From the NCBI RefSeq assembly GCF_040115645.1, contig NC_089544.1, forward strand, positions 4,774,001-4,838,000: a stretch of 64,000 nt of DNA. Reading direction: 5' to 3'. This document shows, in pieces, positions 9,930 to 20,115 of the stretch. Numbering within the stretch: the first letter of the stretch is position 1; every line of letters starts with the position of its first letter. The notes below the pieces were generated by a model. That model did not search any database. It saw only the letters and a list, made by a program, of their open reading frames with translations, and was not told the DNA's origin. The DNA is from Euwallacea fornicatus. Its lineage: Eukaryota; Arthropoda; Insecta; Coleoptera; Curculionidae. A program made the translations under genes and the position numbers.

Positions 9930-11071
9930 TTCATTTGTGTTTGTTTTAGAGGCGTTTTTAGTGAACGCTTTTAGAGAGTTAGTGAACATTTAAAAAACTG
10001 ACCATCGATATGCGATTCAATACCTTCCTTTGAAAGATCGTAATCAATCCAACATCAAAGCAGAGTTATATTCTTCTCTGGGGAAATGTGGTCCTTCTTT
10101 AGCGATTGTAGAGTATCACGTGACAGATTTTAAACGCCTTAGCACGAGCTGCCAAGATGAACTTCGCAGTGGTCGACCCACCAACATTCCAGATCTGACC
10201 ACTTCAGATATCTGTACCACTTCAGAAACTGTACTGGAAGGCCGTCGGTTAAAATTGCGCAAGTTAGCAGACATGCTAACCACTTCAAAAAGTACTTTAC
10301 ATCGCATTTTAACCGAACAATTGGATATGAAAAAGCTGTGCTCAAAGCGAATAAAAAGACCTTCGTGAGAATGTTTCAAGGGAGTGTTGGGCAAAATGTT
10401 GTGGCAATAAAGCCGAGTTTTTGTGCCGGTTCAGACCTGTGGATGAAACATGGGTTCATCATTTCGCGTCTGAGACGAAAGAGCGGTCAAAGCAATGGAC
10501 TTAAAGGGGAGAATCGTCTCTAAAGAAAGCGAAAACCGTTCTAACTGCAGGTAAAGCGATGGCGTCAGTTTTGTGGGAATGCACGTAGGATAATTTTTAA
10601 TGACTAACTCCCTGTAGGAAAAACAATAAACGAAGAATATTATGTAAATTTATTGCAGCATTTGATCGAAGAAGTTAGGAAAAAGCGACCGCATTTGGCG
10701 AAAAAGAAAGTCTTGTTTCATCGAGACAATGCACAAGTCCACACTTTCGTCATTGCGATGGCCAAAATCAATCAACTTCATTTCGAACTTTTTCCGCCCT
10801 CCTATCCGCCAGATTTAGCTCCCTCCGATCGCAAAACTTGAAACAATGGTTTGATGGAAAAAGATTTTCCAATAATGAAGAGGTGAAGTCCGAAGTTAAT
10901 GCCTATTTTGAAATATTAGAAGCTTTTTACAATAAACAGGGCACAGACGCTACAGAACATCACTGGAAAAAGTGTGTCAACGTGAAAAGAGTCTATGTTG
11001 AGAAGTAACGTAATATTTTCCAATTTTTTTTTTTTTTAGTGTTAGATCGAGTACTTCTGGGACTATCCTCG
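9930..11071 (+). mobile_element. Mariner family A, copy 1, 5' end missing
   Basis: The right end reads GAGTACTTCTGGGACTATCC and stops at 11071 before TA. It is the same family as the element at 56019-57281 (minus strand), with which it aligns from about 9930. The left terminal repeat is not visible, so the left boundary is set by where that alignment begins. Confidence 0.75.
10030..11008 (+). pseudogene. Mariner family A transposase
   Basis: Readable in order: NIKAELYSSLGKCGPSL, CQDELRSGRPTN, LRKLADMLTTSKSTLHRILT (HTH), a decayed DETWVHHF region (first Asp), KKRPHLAKKKVLFHRDNAQV with the second Asp (10725) and PPDLAPSD with the third Asp (10827). The last spacing is 33 residues rather than the mariner standard 34, so a codon was lost. 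Several stops and shifts lie at about 10368, 10500, 10590 and 10840. It ends VYVEK at 11005. Confidence 0.82.
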
Positions 11072-11073
11072 TA

Positions 11074-11490
11074 ATTACACCATTTTAACTGAAAGTAATG
11101 AGTAACTGATTTTATATAGAGAATCATGCTTATGATATAGCTACAAAAGTCCTCAAAATGACCTCGAAAATTAATTCAATATTGAACATTGACAAAATTT
11201 TGCAGAAATAAAACATTTTTTTGGATAACTGAAGAGACGATAAGGCGGTCGCGTAACGTGGTGTTGCTTTATTGTAAACAATATTTCCACGCATTTCAAT
11301 AATTCCGACATTTTTTTCCCGCGATGGAGGTGAACGTGATATTCATAAGCTCGCAATTTTCTATGGAAATCCAAACATTCGAAGACGAGGGAAGGATAAA
11401 GATGTGTGTTAACGAGAATTTTATTTTACAGACGACTTCCTATTGCTACATAGTAATAATTTTGATAATGTACTGATCGAATTACAATTA
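11074..11490. other. Spacer, nothing recognised
   Basis: AT-rich DNA between two mobile elements. The minus-strand 67-codon frame here has no recognisable motif. Confidence 0.5.
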
Positions 11491-11614
11491 TACAGTGTGT
11501 ACATAAAGTGTGGAATAAATTCAATTAAAAATCACGTGTATGGTTTTTGGAAAACGCCGGGATACGGCAATTCCTATTATTTGTTACGGTTTTCTTATGA
11601 TAAATACATGTATA

Positions 11615-12691
11615 CAGAGTGACCCAAAAACAAGTTAGGACCACTAACTTCATATTTTCAAATATAAATACTTATTTTTTATTTCATTTATGAATTTTGC
11701 GTCGAATTCTAAGTATATTTTATGTAACTTGTCTTGTACCTAAACTCAATAGTTATCGAGAAATTTACGGTTAAATATATCAGTAAGTTAGATGATTATT
11801 ACGCCAATTATAAATAGATTTTTATGAAACATAGTATTTAATAATTAGGAACAATAAGTATTTACTAAATTAAATGTTAAAATTGAAATCCTTCTTGTGC
11901 CTGGCAGTATTCCAAATGGTGGATAAATTCATACTGAACCATATTTATGGTTTCTGGGCTAATGTTATCGCATTCTCTTCTGATTCTAGTTTTTAAGTCG
12001 TCAATCGTTCCAAGTCTACTTTTGTACACAACATTTTTTCGATGGCACCACTAAAAATAGTCTGAAGGATTCAGATCCAAAGACCTTGATAGCCATTCAA
12101 TAGATCCACACCTTCCAATCCATCTGTTGGGAAATGCTACATAATCCAGATATTTTCTAACCCGAGCTGCAAAATGCGGTGGTGCACCATTTTGCTGGAA
12201 CCATAAGTTTTCGTCATACGTCATTGGGTTATTCAGACCGGGAAATAAAGTTCTTAAACTGAGGATTAGATGTTGTTGTAAAAATTCAAGGTATCTTGGA
12301 CCATTCTAAGTCTGTTTCTCTGTTGTGTTCGCACTCTGTCACTATATCCAATCATCATAAGAATTTCAATTCTTTGTGTTATGGATAAACTCATTGTAAT
12401 ATAACTTTGAATTGAAATTAAACCTTGTTGAAGTCAAATCAAAACTGACAAACATGCAAGTTTAAATATTATTAGAATGTTGTACATTAAATTAATAAAC
12501 ACACTAACAAACCTATCGAATAAATCTTCGTCTTGGTTACTGATATATTCAGACTTAGTAAATTTCTCGATAACTGTTGAGTTTACGTATAGGACATGCT
12601 ACATAAAATATACTTAGAATTCGATGAAAAATAAGTATTTCTATTTGAAAAAATGAAGTGAGTGATCGTAACTTGTTTTGGGGTCACCCTG
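11615..12691 (-). mobile_element. Inner inverted-repeat element with transposase remnant
   Basis: Arms of about 150 bp: CAGAGTGACCCAAAAACAAG at 11615 and the inverse ending at 12691, with TA at 11613-11614 and 12692-12693. It sits at the exact centre of the outer palindrome. It keeps both an N-terminal scrap and the C-terminal third of a transposase, so it is an internally deleted relative of an autonomous element. Confidence 0.85.
11877..12394 (-). pseudogene. Transposase, N-terminal scrap fused to C-terminal third
   Basis: Minus-strand start at 12394 reads MSLSITQRIEILMMIGYSDR, the usual start of this insect transposase type; then the middle is missing. The C-terminal part reads QQNGAPPHFAARVRKYLDYV, then FPNRWIGRCGS, LDLNPSDYF and ends EYCQAQEGFQF. 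The second catalytic Asp is Asn here (QQNGAPPHF); the third is the Asp of NPSD. By codon count they are 42 residues apart, close to the DD41D (rosa) class. A TAG follows shortly after NPSDYF. Confidence 0.8.
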
Positions 12692-12818
12692 TATACATGC
12701 ATTTACCATCAAAAAAACCGCAACAAATAATAAGAATTGACTTGTCCCAGCGTTTTTTTCAAAAAACAAACGCCTGATTTTTAATTAATTTTACTCCATA
12801 TTTTATGTGTACACTGTA

Positions 12819-14633
12819 TATGTACATTTTTATATTCGTCTACTACAATAACAAATTTGGAGCCCCTGCTATACAAAAAATAAGGAGAGAAACCTGTCTC
12901 TCATTGAAACAAACGAACTATCCTCATGTATATGTTACAGGGAATGAGATATTTATTTAATTAAAAAAAAACTACAAATCGACTATACATATTTCTCCAA
13001 ATTTAGGCCTAACTGATGCAGAATTATATACCGGGCAGTGTTTTCAGAGATCATCCGTCATTCAGCTGCTAATAGAACTGCTATTAAAAGACCTCGGTAA
13101 AGACTTTACCACACACATGGATATAACTACAGCGTGACTTGGCCCACAAAAATTTCTGACCTTGACGCATAAAACTTTGTTTTACGTGCAATAACATTTT
13201 TTATCGCTCAGTTGTAGTAAACATGCTTTGCCGTGCGCTGGCAGGAAAACTTACGTGTGGTACATGTTGATAGGGGTACGTCAAATGGGATGTTTATCCA
13301 GTTAGTGACCATTAATAAACCAGCCGGATAATAAATGCTTTTTAATTCATTCCGTCATTATAATCCCAGATTAAGAGGACGAAATTCAGAAATGCAAATC
13401 AGTGGTCAGCAGGCAGGAACACATCCTCTCCCCGATTGCAGGCGATGTCTTTGTATCGTTCCCGGGCTCCTTTGTCCGACACCCGGCCTTTCTTGGAGAA
13501 TATCGGGGATTTTGGGGGATAGAGCAAAATCGCCTAATGTATTCTGCATCTTGGTCACTGGGCTGTACATGACATAATGTATTCCAATTATACAGAAACA
13601 ATGTTCGCCGGACTGACATGTCTAGCTAAGGGAGTCCGAACATTTGCGTTTGCACTCAGTATGCTAATGCGGAGATAACGGAGGAATACGGAGGATTATC
13701 AATATGTAATAAGCACACACCAGTGTCAAATGAATATTTGAGGTATTTCGGGTGTTGTCTCAATAAAGAATTTTCTATTAAAAAAGTCAACACTGAAATT
13801 ACGCACCTACTCCCAATATAAATGGCGAAAGTTATAGAGTGGGCCAATATTCGTGTAACATACAATTAATAATTTCAGACTCTATACAGCTCGTCGATAA
13901 TCCATTGGGCATTTCCATGTTTACAGAACTAACATCACAAGTATTGTTTGCTTGCATGAAACTTGATCTTTTAGTTGGTTTAAGCTTGGAAACTATTAAA
14001 TCCCATGCTATCGTAATACAGAGTTGCATTGTGTCCGAAATTTAGCGCTTTATGAAAACTGACCATCTCTTGGTTTCTCTCGCATTGGAAGTGTATTTTT
14101 TTAGGCGATCGTCCAATCAATTCTTGGCCATAAAATAAAACCATTCCCGTACAACACCTACTACAGACGAGCCATTAACTTAATGTGGACATAATACTGA
14201 ACTATTTAGATGATGTGATTAAAGTTATAGCGTAATGTGCAAAGCTGACATAACCGGGAACTGGTTATATCAGATATTAGCCGTTACAGTTATCGTGCCA
14301 TAAGTATCAGCAAACATTGGCATGAAAACCAACAGAAAAATTGATTTATCTTAAACGAAATAAAATGCCGGAATGAAGAGACGTGCCTCGCTGTGGTAAT
14401 AATAATGGTGTACTTGACGAGGCGCGAGTTAACCCCGGGCCTTTGCGAGATAGGTGCCAGTTTTATACGATAGGTGTGTTAACCTTACGTCATTTTTATG
14501 TCAAGATTAAAAGGTTTTTGGGTTTTCTTGGGAAATGTGCCTAAACAATTAGCAATGTAAAACTTGGGATTACCGAAACTTCAACATCTCCTTGTTAACG
14601 CATAATTGTCAGGTGGTTATTAGATTCCTCTTA
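12819..14633. other. 1.8-kb intergenic stretch
   Basis: I see no element ends or gene. Positions 13385-13530 are less AT-rich than their surroundings and open in both strands, but the translations match nothing I know. The small frames at 13335-13577 (+) and 13386-13619 (-) mirror one another and are probably chance. Confidence 0.45.
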
Positions 14634-14635
14634 TA

Positions 14636-15200
14636 CAGGATGTTATTCGAGTACTTGGCCAAACTTTCAGGGGGCGATTCTTTGACTGATTCCAAGACGA
14701 AAAGTTCACATAAACATAGGTTCGGCAATGCGCCGCTTCCAAGATACAGGGTGTCAATTTTGTTTTGATCGTTACATATTAAAAACAATCCTGAACAAAA
14801 TAAGACAAAATGTAATTTGAAATTGTATCTTGGCGACAGATTTCAACGTAGTTTTAAGCTAGAAATCGTTTGTCGTCTTTTCCCATTGGCGAGCGCAGGC
14901 TCAACGCCGGAAATTTGAGGAAAATCCAACAACAGAACCGCTTTATTGAAACTACACTTAAACAAATTGGTACTCATTTTTTTCAATAAAAAATGGTTTA
15001 GTAATAACCAAATGTCAAATTTTGACAAAATCGGCTAAAGATTTTTACGCAAAAAATGATTTAAAAAAAATTTAACACCCTGTACCTTGAAAACGAAGTA
15101 TGGGACAATAGCAGGACCTAGATTTATATAAACTTTTTCTCTTAGTATCACTCACAGAATAACCATTTGAAGTTTAGCCACGTACTTAAATATCACCGTG
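14636..15200. mobile_element. Two-tier inverted-repeat element
   Basis: Outer left arm from CAGGATGTTATTCGAGTAC (14636) and outer right arm ending ...ATATCACCGTG (15200) are inverse, TA-flanked, about 110 and 117 bp. Inside, a second TA-flanked pair starts CAGGGTGTCAATTTTG (14747) and ends AAATTTAACACCCTG (15082). No transposase fragment is recognisable in the 336-bp core. Confidence 0.78.
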
Positions 15201-15202
15201 TA

Positions 15203-15430
15203 TAGGTTAATAAGGAAAATTTAGGCAATTTTTATGAATCATCTATTATGCGTAAATTAAATCATTTATGAGATTGAGCAGGAAAATAGCACATATATGG
15301 ATAAACCTATTTAGACACCATAAAGTTATGTAGTTTTTGGACCTTTATCATACCATCATAAAGGTCCAAGAACTCGACAACGCACAACCCTAGCAAATAC
15401 ATTATAAAATTTTCGTATAATTACATGTAA
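15203..15430. other. Short spacer
   Basis: Nothing recognised. TACTAAAGTCC-like words around 15340-15365 form a weak inverted pair (GGACCTTTATCATACCATC / AAAGGTCC). Confidence 0.35.
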
Positions 15431-16398
15431 AGGCTGTCTCATAAAATACGAGCAAACCTATGGCTCAGTTATTTATGAACGGATTTTGATGAAGTAAAAA
15501 CCAAATAAAATGATATTTTTGGAACTAATAGGTGACGATAAAGTTGATTTTGTTACTCAACTTCTTCTGCTTCAGGAATAAAGTTTACAATTTTAAATAA
15601 AACACCGTATTTTTTATATTTTTTGATAGAAAGTATTTCTTTGAATATGATGACTGATATACAACAAACTAATATTAAAGCAATTTTTAACTGAAAAAAA
15701 ATGGAAAATATTATTTCTTTGACCACTAATACATTTTCTTGAATACAAAAAATAGAATTTTTCTTTAGCATTTAACAACATATTCCTTCACAGTTTTCAG
15801 AAAATACTATTTCCACAGATGTTACTTGAATTGACTACCATCGTGTTATCTACATAATCGACATTTTGTGGATGGCTAACGTAAACTTTACCTCGAAGGT
15901 AGCCCCACAATCAAAAATCCAATAAAGAAAGGTCCGGAAAGCGAGACGTCGGTTTTATCTTGTCCCTTCTTGCTAACTCTTAATGGGCTCCACTTGTCCA
16001 TGGCGCCAGACATTTTTGCACAGAATAATGCAGCGAGATAAGGTGGGTTGAAGTAGAGATGACTACAGGATACCACATATGGCTCCACGATGATACAAAT
16101 GGCCACGTAATTCACGTTGTTCAAATTTTTCATTTTTTTTTAGCTACAAATTGTTTTAACGTTAACTTGTCCTACATCAAGTTCGAAAAAAAGTTTTTTA
16201 TCAAAAAATGTTAAAAAAAATTCGGAGTTCCATTTAAAATTCTGAAGTTAACACCTGAAACAAAATAAGTTGAATAAAACAAATCAACCTTGCCGTTACT
16301 TAGTAGTCTGAAAGATATCATTTTATTTGATTAAGTTAATCAAAATTCGGTCATAAATAAGTGAATCATAACTTCGCCCATTTTTTATGAGACAGCCT
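15431..16398 (-). mobile_element. AGGCTGTCTC-ended element, copy 1
   Basis: Inverted ends of about 100 bp: AGGCTGTCTCATAAAA at 15431 and TTTTATGAGACAGCCT ending at 16398, near flanking TA. A related copy begins at 35357. The two copies share not only the ends but also an internal minus-strand coding-like segment. Confidence 0.75.
15888..16133 (-). pseudogene. Unidentified ORF carried by the AGGCTGTCTC element
   Basis: An 81-codon minus-strand frame starts MKNLNNVNYVAICIIVEPYV and ends with LSGPFFIGFLIVGLP. The related copy at 35.8-36.26 kb reads MKNLHNMSYVVVCIITG and LSSFTG/FTGPFFAGFLAMGLP. The hydrophobic GPFF-GFL-GLP stretch could be membrane-associated. I do not recognise the protein. Similar spelling in two separately decayed copies argues that it was once coding rather than random. 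It could be a captured host exon or an element-specific gene. Confidence 0.45.
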
Positions 16399-16477
16399 GT
16401 TATAAAATTAACCAAAAATCAAATAAATTGGTTTAATTTATCTCGCTTAGTTTTAGTATAAGTGTTTTAAAGATATA

Positions 16478-17243
16478 CTTGATGAACTAAATTAAGTGCG
16501 CACCATTGTTACCTTTATTGGTAGAAAAGATAAACCTTTAGTTTAAAATGCAAAAAGTTGCATTTTCTAGGGCTGATTACAATACTGATACTAGAAAAAC
16601 AATTGAACAACGTATTGCAAAGATAATAAAAAAAAACTTTCTTTAAAAAGGAGCACTATGTATATTTATAAACAAAATTAAAACTAGTTTAATTTTAGAG
16701 AAAAAACTTCAGTAGCTTTTTTTCTTAAACGAGTATTTTTTTTAGATATTATGTATAATTCAAACGTATCACTTTTTGTTCCGGTAAAAAGGCATTTTGA
16801 AATATTTTGGCACATTTACTATAGATGCGTTAGATATAGCATTTTATCAAACCAATGCATTATATTTGACATTTTTTACTTTTAGCCACTTAATACTTGC
16901 TAGAGTAAATTAATTTGATTGATTGCCGCTTGTAGAATGAAAAATAAAAATTCCTCAATATCTTAAAAAATATTCGTTTCATAAAAAAGGTTATTGAAGT
17001 TTTTTTGTATAAAATTAAAGTAGTGTTCTATAGACTAACTTCTACTAACTAAGTCTATAAATATACACAGTGTTCCATAAAAAAGGGGTTTTTTATTATC
17101 TTTAAAACGTGATGTTCAATTGTTTTGTCTAGTATCACCATCGCAACCAGCCCAAAAAAATACAACTTTTTGCTAGGTAAACTAGAGTTCTATCTACTAA
17201 TAACCAAGTTAATAGTGATGCACACTTAATTTGGTGCGCCCCG
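16478..17243. mobile_element. Long foldback element
   Basis: The two halves are inverse copies over most of their length: AAATTAAGTGCGCACC (near 16490) pairs with GGTGCGCC...CTTAATTT near 17225, TTGCAAAAAGTTG-type words pair across the centre, and AATTGAACAACG pairs with the GTTCAATTG near 17110. The ends abut TA. The left terminus is more decayed than the right. No coding content. Confidence 0.72.
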
Positions 17244-17245
17244 TA

Positions 17246-19800
17246 TATCGGTCACAGCGAAAATTTCGATTTCCAAATTTAGAAAAATTTCATGCACATC
17301 CTGAGCATAACGAAGACACGGTCAGTGCCGTTGCGTGCACGATTTGATGGAATGGTTGAGAGGTCATACCAGGGCCGTAAATCCACACAACCATAAAGTC
17401 AGAGAAATTGGGATAAATAGATACCTATTCCTCTTGGTTTCCCGCTACTCGCAACATGAATCAACACAATACACATCTTCGATAGCGCTAACTGGAGGAA
17501 TAATGCCATTCCTTAATTACCATGAGAGAAGTGTTCTTTTCGCATTGAGTGAACAAGACATCTGCATGCGTAGCGAATCTGTTAATTCTTGACTTTCGGA
17601 GCTTTTCTGGAATATGATATTTTCTGCTTGCAATGCTGCTCGTTAATATAATTTATTTACTTAATTTTACTAAAAATTACAAGAATTTATATAGTAAAAT
17701 CACATAAAACAAATATTTCGCCCGCGTCTCATAACTTTGCCGATGCACACAAGCAGATGTATTATAGTCATGATCCTTTTGTGGCGATAAAATTTCTAGG
17801 TGGGGAATTTTTTATTCCTGGCTTTCATACCTGCGGAAATAAATGATACAAAAACGAGAGGAGCTGTAACAAGATTAATCGTCAAATTAGTATGGCCTTT
17901 GACCTTTAAATTTGCCAGAACTTTCCTCATAATATTGTTTGTAACACCTACCTGTTATTCTGCATCGCCGCCTTTCAAGCGAGATAATATAATCATTGAA
18001 AATGAATAAAATTTTATGGATTTTTTCCAACCAAAGAATCGTAATTCCAATACAATGCAGAGTGCAGAAATCAACGCAATCAAATTGACTCAATTTTTCC
18101 CACATTCTATGCATAAACGAATAAAGAGACGCCGACTTTATGGTAGCATTGGACTCGGTTTGTCCTTTATTAGATATCTTTGGAATATCATTTTATAATT
18201 AAATTAGCAACAAAAATAAATGTGACGTTGCATGACGGGATTTTGTTTGATATGGTGCAGGATTTTACTGTTGATTGCTTCTGAGAATTTTTTTCACACT
18301 AGTTCTGGGTTTTCGTAATGGTTTAACAAATTAAATGCAACAATGATGGTCACGAATATTGAATATATTTCGAAATTTCACAGTTCACAAGTGATAGAAG
18401 AAACTTCCCATCGGGTTAAAATAAACAATTTCGCACTTATGGACTTCGTTCTAACGTCGATTGTTCTAATTATTTTTTAAAAAATTTATTACTTTAACGC
18501 GACAAATCCTGTTCGTAACATACGGGTGAAGATACTAATCTGCGGGGGGGAGGGGGGGGGGGGCGAAGGAAACTAATCGCCAAGATGCGTTGAACTTAAT
18601 TTGTTAGGGTGCAAATTCCGACAAACCTATTATGGACACATATCGCATTATAAGAAGACAATTTTAAGGGCCCTATATGTTGGGGGAACGATAGGGCGCT
18701 GTTGCCCAAATGTCCCCTGTCGCAAGGCCTTAGAATTGACGCTTATGAATTTCCTAAAACCTTTTACCTGCCTTTTTGCACTCTCCCGCCTACATATGAT
18801 CCTCGTTAAAAATTGAAAATTCCATAGCAGCAACCATTTATTGTAAATACTTTCTATCCTATTTCCTACGTCACTTCATTACCTAATATAGTCAACTCCT
18901 TGTACAGGCGACGCTCTTTATTTATTGCCGAATGCTATTTATTTTCTGGCCCTTTCTCGTTATACTCTTCTTAAAACTTACCCCATTCATTTCATTATCC
19001 GGCCATTTTGAATCGTCTTCACGTATAACGAACGGAAATTAAGTGATACGCACAAAAATCTTTCCCGTATAAAGTCGAACTTGGGCGGTGTTTTATTATT
19101 TGCCCCGATTTTATCTTTAGACTTCATAAAACTTTTGCCAGTGAACGGAATTAATGCATACTTTACAATTGGGGGGAAGTTTCGAAAGCCGGACGAAAAG
19201 TTAGTAAAAAAGTAGCGATAAGAATATAGATTATTGCAAAAGGGCAGGTTTAATAATTATTATGATCAATGACGAGTACCGAGCTCAACGAGTGTTAAAA
19301 GAGTATAAAACGCATTTAGGCCTCCACCGATCAAAGGTATGACGTTCACCTGACTGGTTAATTAAGCATGCAGATCAATAAACCCATATCAAGGCATCAG
19401 GAGATTTCGATCACGATCCTGATTGTCTACTTAAAGGCGCGTGATTCAAAGAGATCGCGGATGATTCAAGCATAGTTAATCTCGATCTAAGAAAATAAAT
19501 CTTAAGGCTGAGCAAACAATGCTTTCCACACGGCACGCCATCGAGTGCAGAAAGCACGTGTATGGCTTTACAATCACACACACCTGACAGGTGACTGTCA
19601 CCTCCGCTCGGACCAGCGTGATTAACGAGTCTGCAGGATTTCGTACAATTTCCTTTTGGTCGTGTTATTTAAGGATGTGCACACTTATTGTTTTAATTCT
19701 AAGCTTAGACTTCTGAGGTGCTCGAAGCTTAAGAGAGCTTTTCAGCCTTTTATTCTGACATAAATATTAAATAGTCAGTCACACCTAAAAAGTACACCTG
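17246..19800. other. Gene-poor stretch
   Basis: No transposon ends or recognisable exons. A G-run of 7 and 12 Gs interrupted by one A lies at 18544-18563. Several 60-85 codon frames (17335, 17800, 18601) have no motif and overlap frames on the other strand. Confidence 0.45.
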
Positions 19801-20115
19801 CAAGTTATAAATCAAAACCAGAAAAAAGCTCTAGTGCCGAGCACAGCACTTTTCACACGAGCGCGGCATTCTGTTGGCACGCGCCGAAGGCGACTGGCAC
19901 ATTTCTTCGCGAGTGCGATAAGTGATTTTCGCATGCGTATCAAAAAACACGTGCACAATGAAAAAATGCACGTGTTTATAAAACAAGTGCGAAATGATCT
20001 TTTGAAGGTTCTTTCAAGCATAAACGTTTTTGCAATTAAAATGCGTTCTTTTCATTATACAACATGTCCCCGGTTATGGTGGCCAAGAGGAGAAATTCCT
20101 TATTTTTTTATTTAG
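19801..20115. repeat. CpG-richer patch with an E-box hairpin
   Basis: Positions 19850-19935 are unusually rich in CG dinucleotides (GAGCGCGGC, CACGCGCCGAAGGCG). At 19945-19955 and 19967-19977 there is a perfect 11-bp inverted repeat AAACACGTGCA with an 11-nt loop, each arm containing the palindrome CACGTG. A GTGCGA-containing word is repeated on either side. It looks like a small non-autonomous element but its ends are not visible. Confidence 0.45.

Larger units (their letters stand above)
11493..12816. mobile_element. Outer palindromic element enclosing an inner element
   Basis: The left arm 11493-11614 (starts CAGTGTGTACATAAAGTG) and right arm 12692-12816 are inverse copies of 122 and 125 bp, flanked by TA. 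Between them sits a complete TA-flanked inner element. Removing it leaves a palindrome of about 250 bp. Confidence 0.82.

Noticed and set aside
18544..18563. Poly-G run as a functional quadruplex
   Set aside because: A single G tract with one interruption next to no gene; as likely to be a simple-sequence slip.
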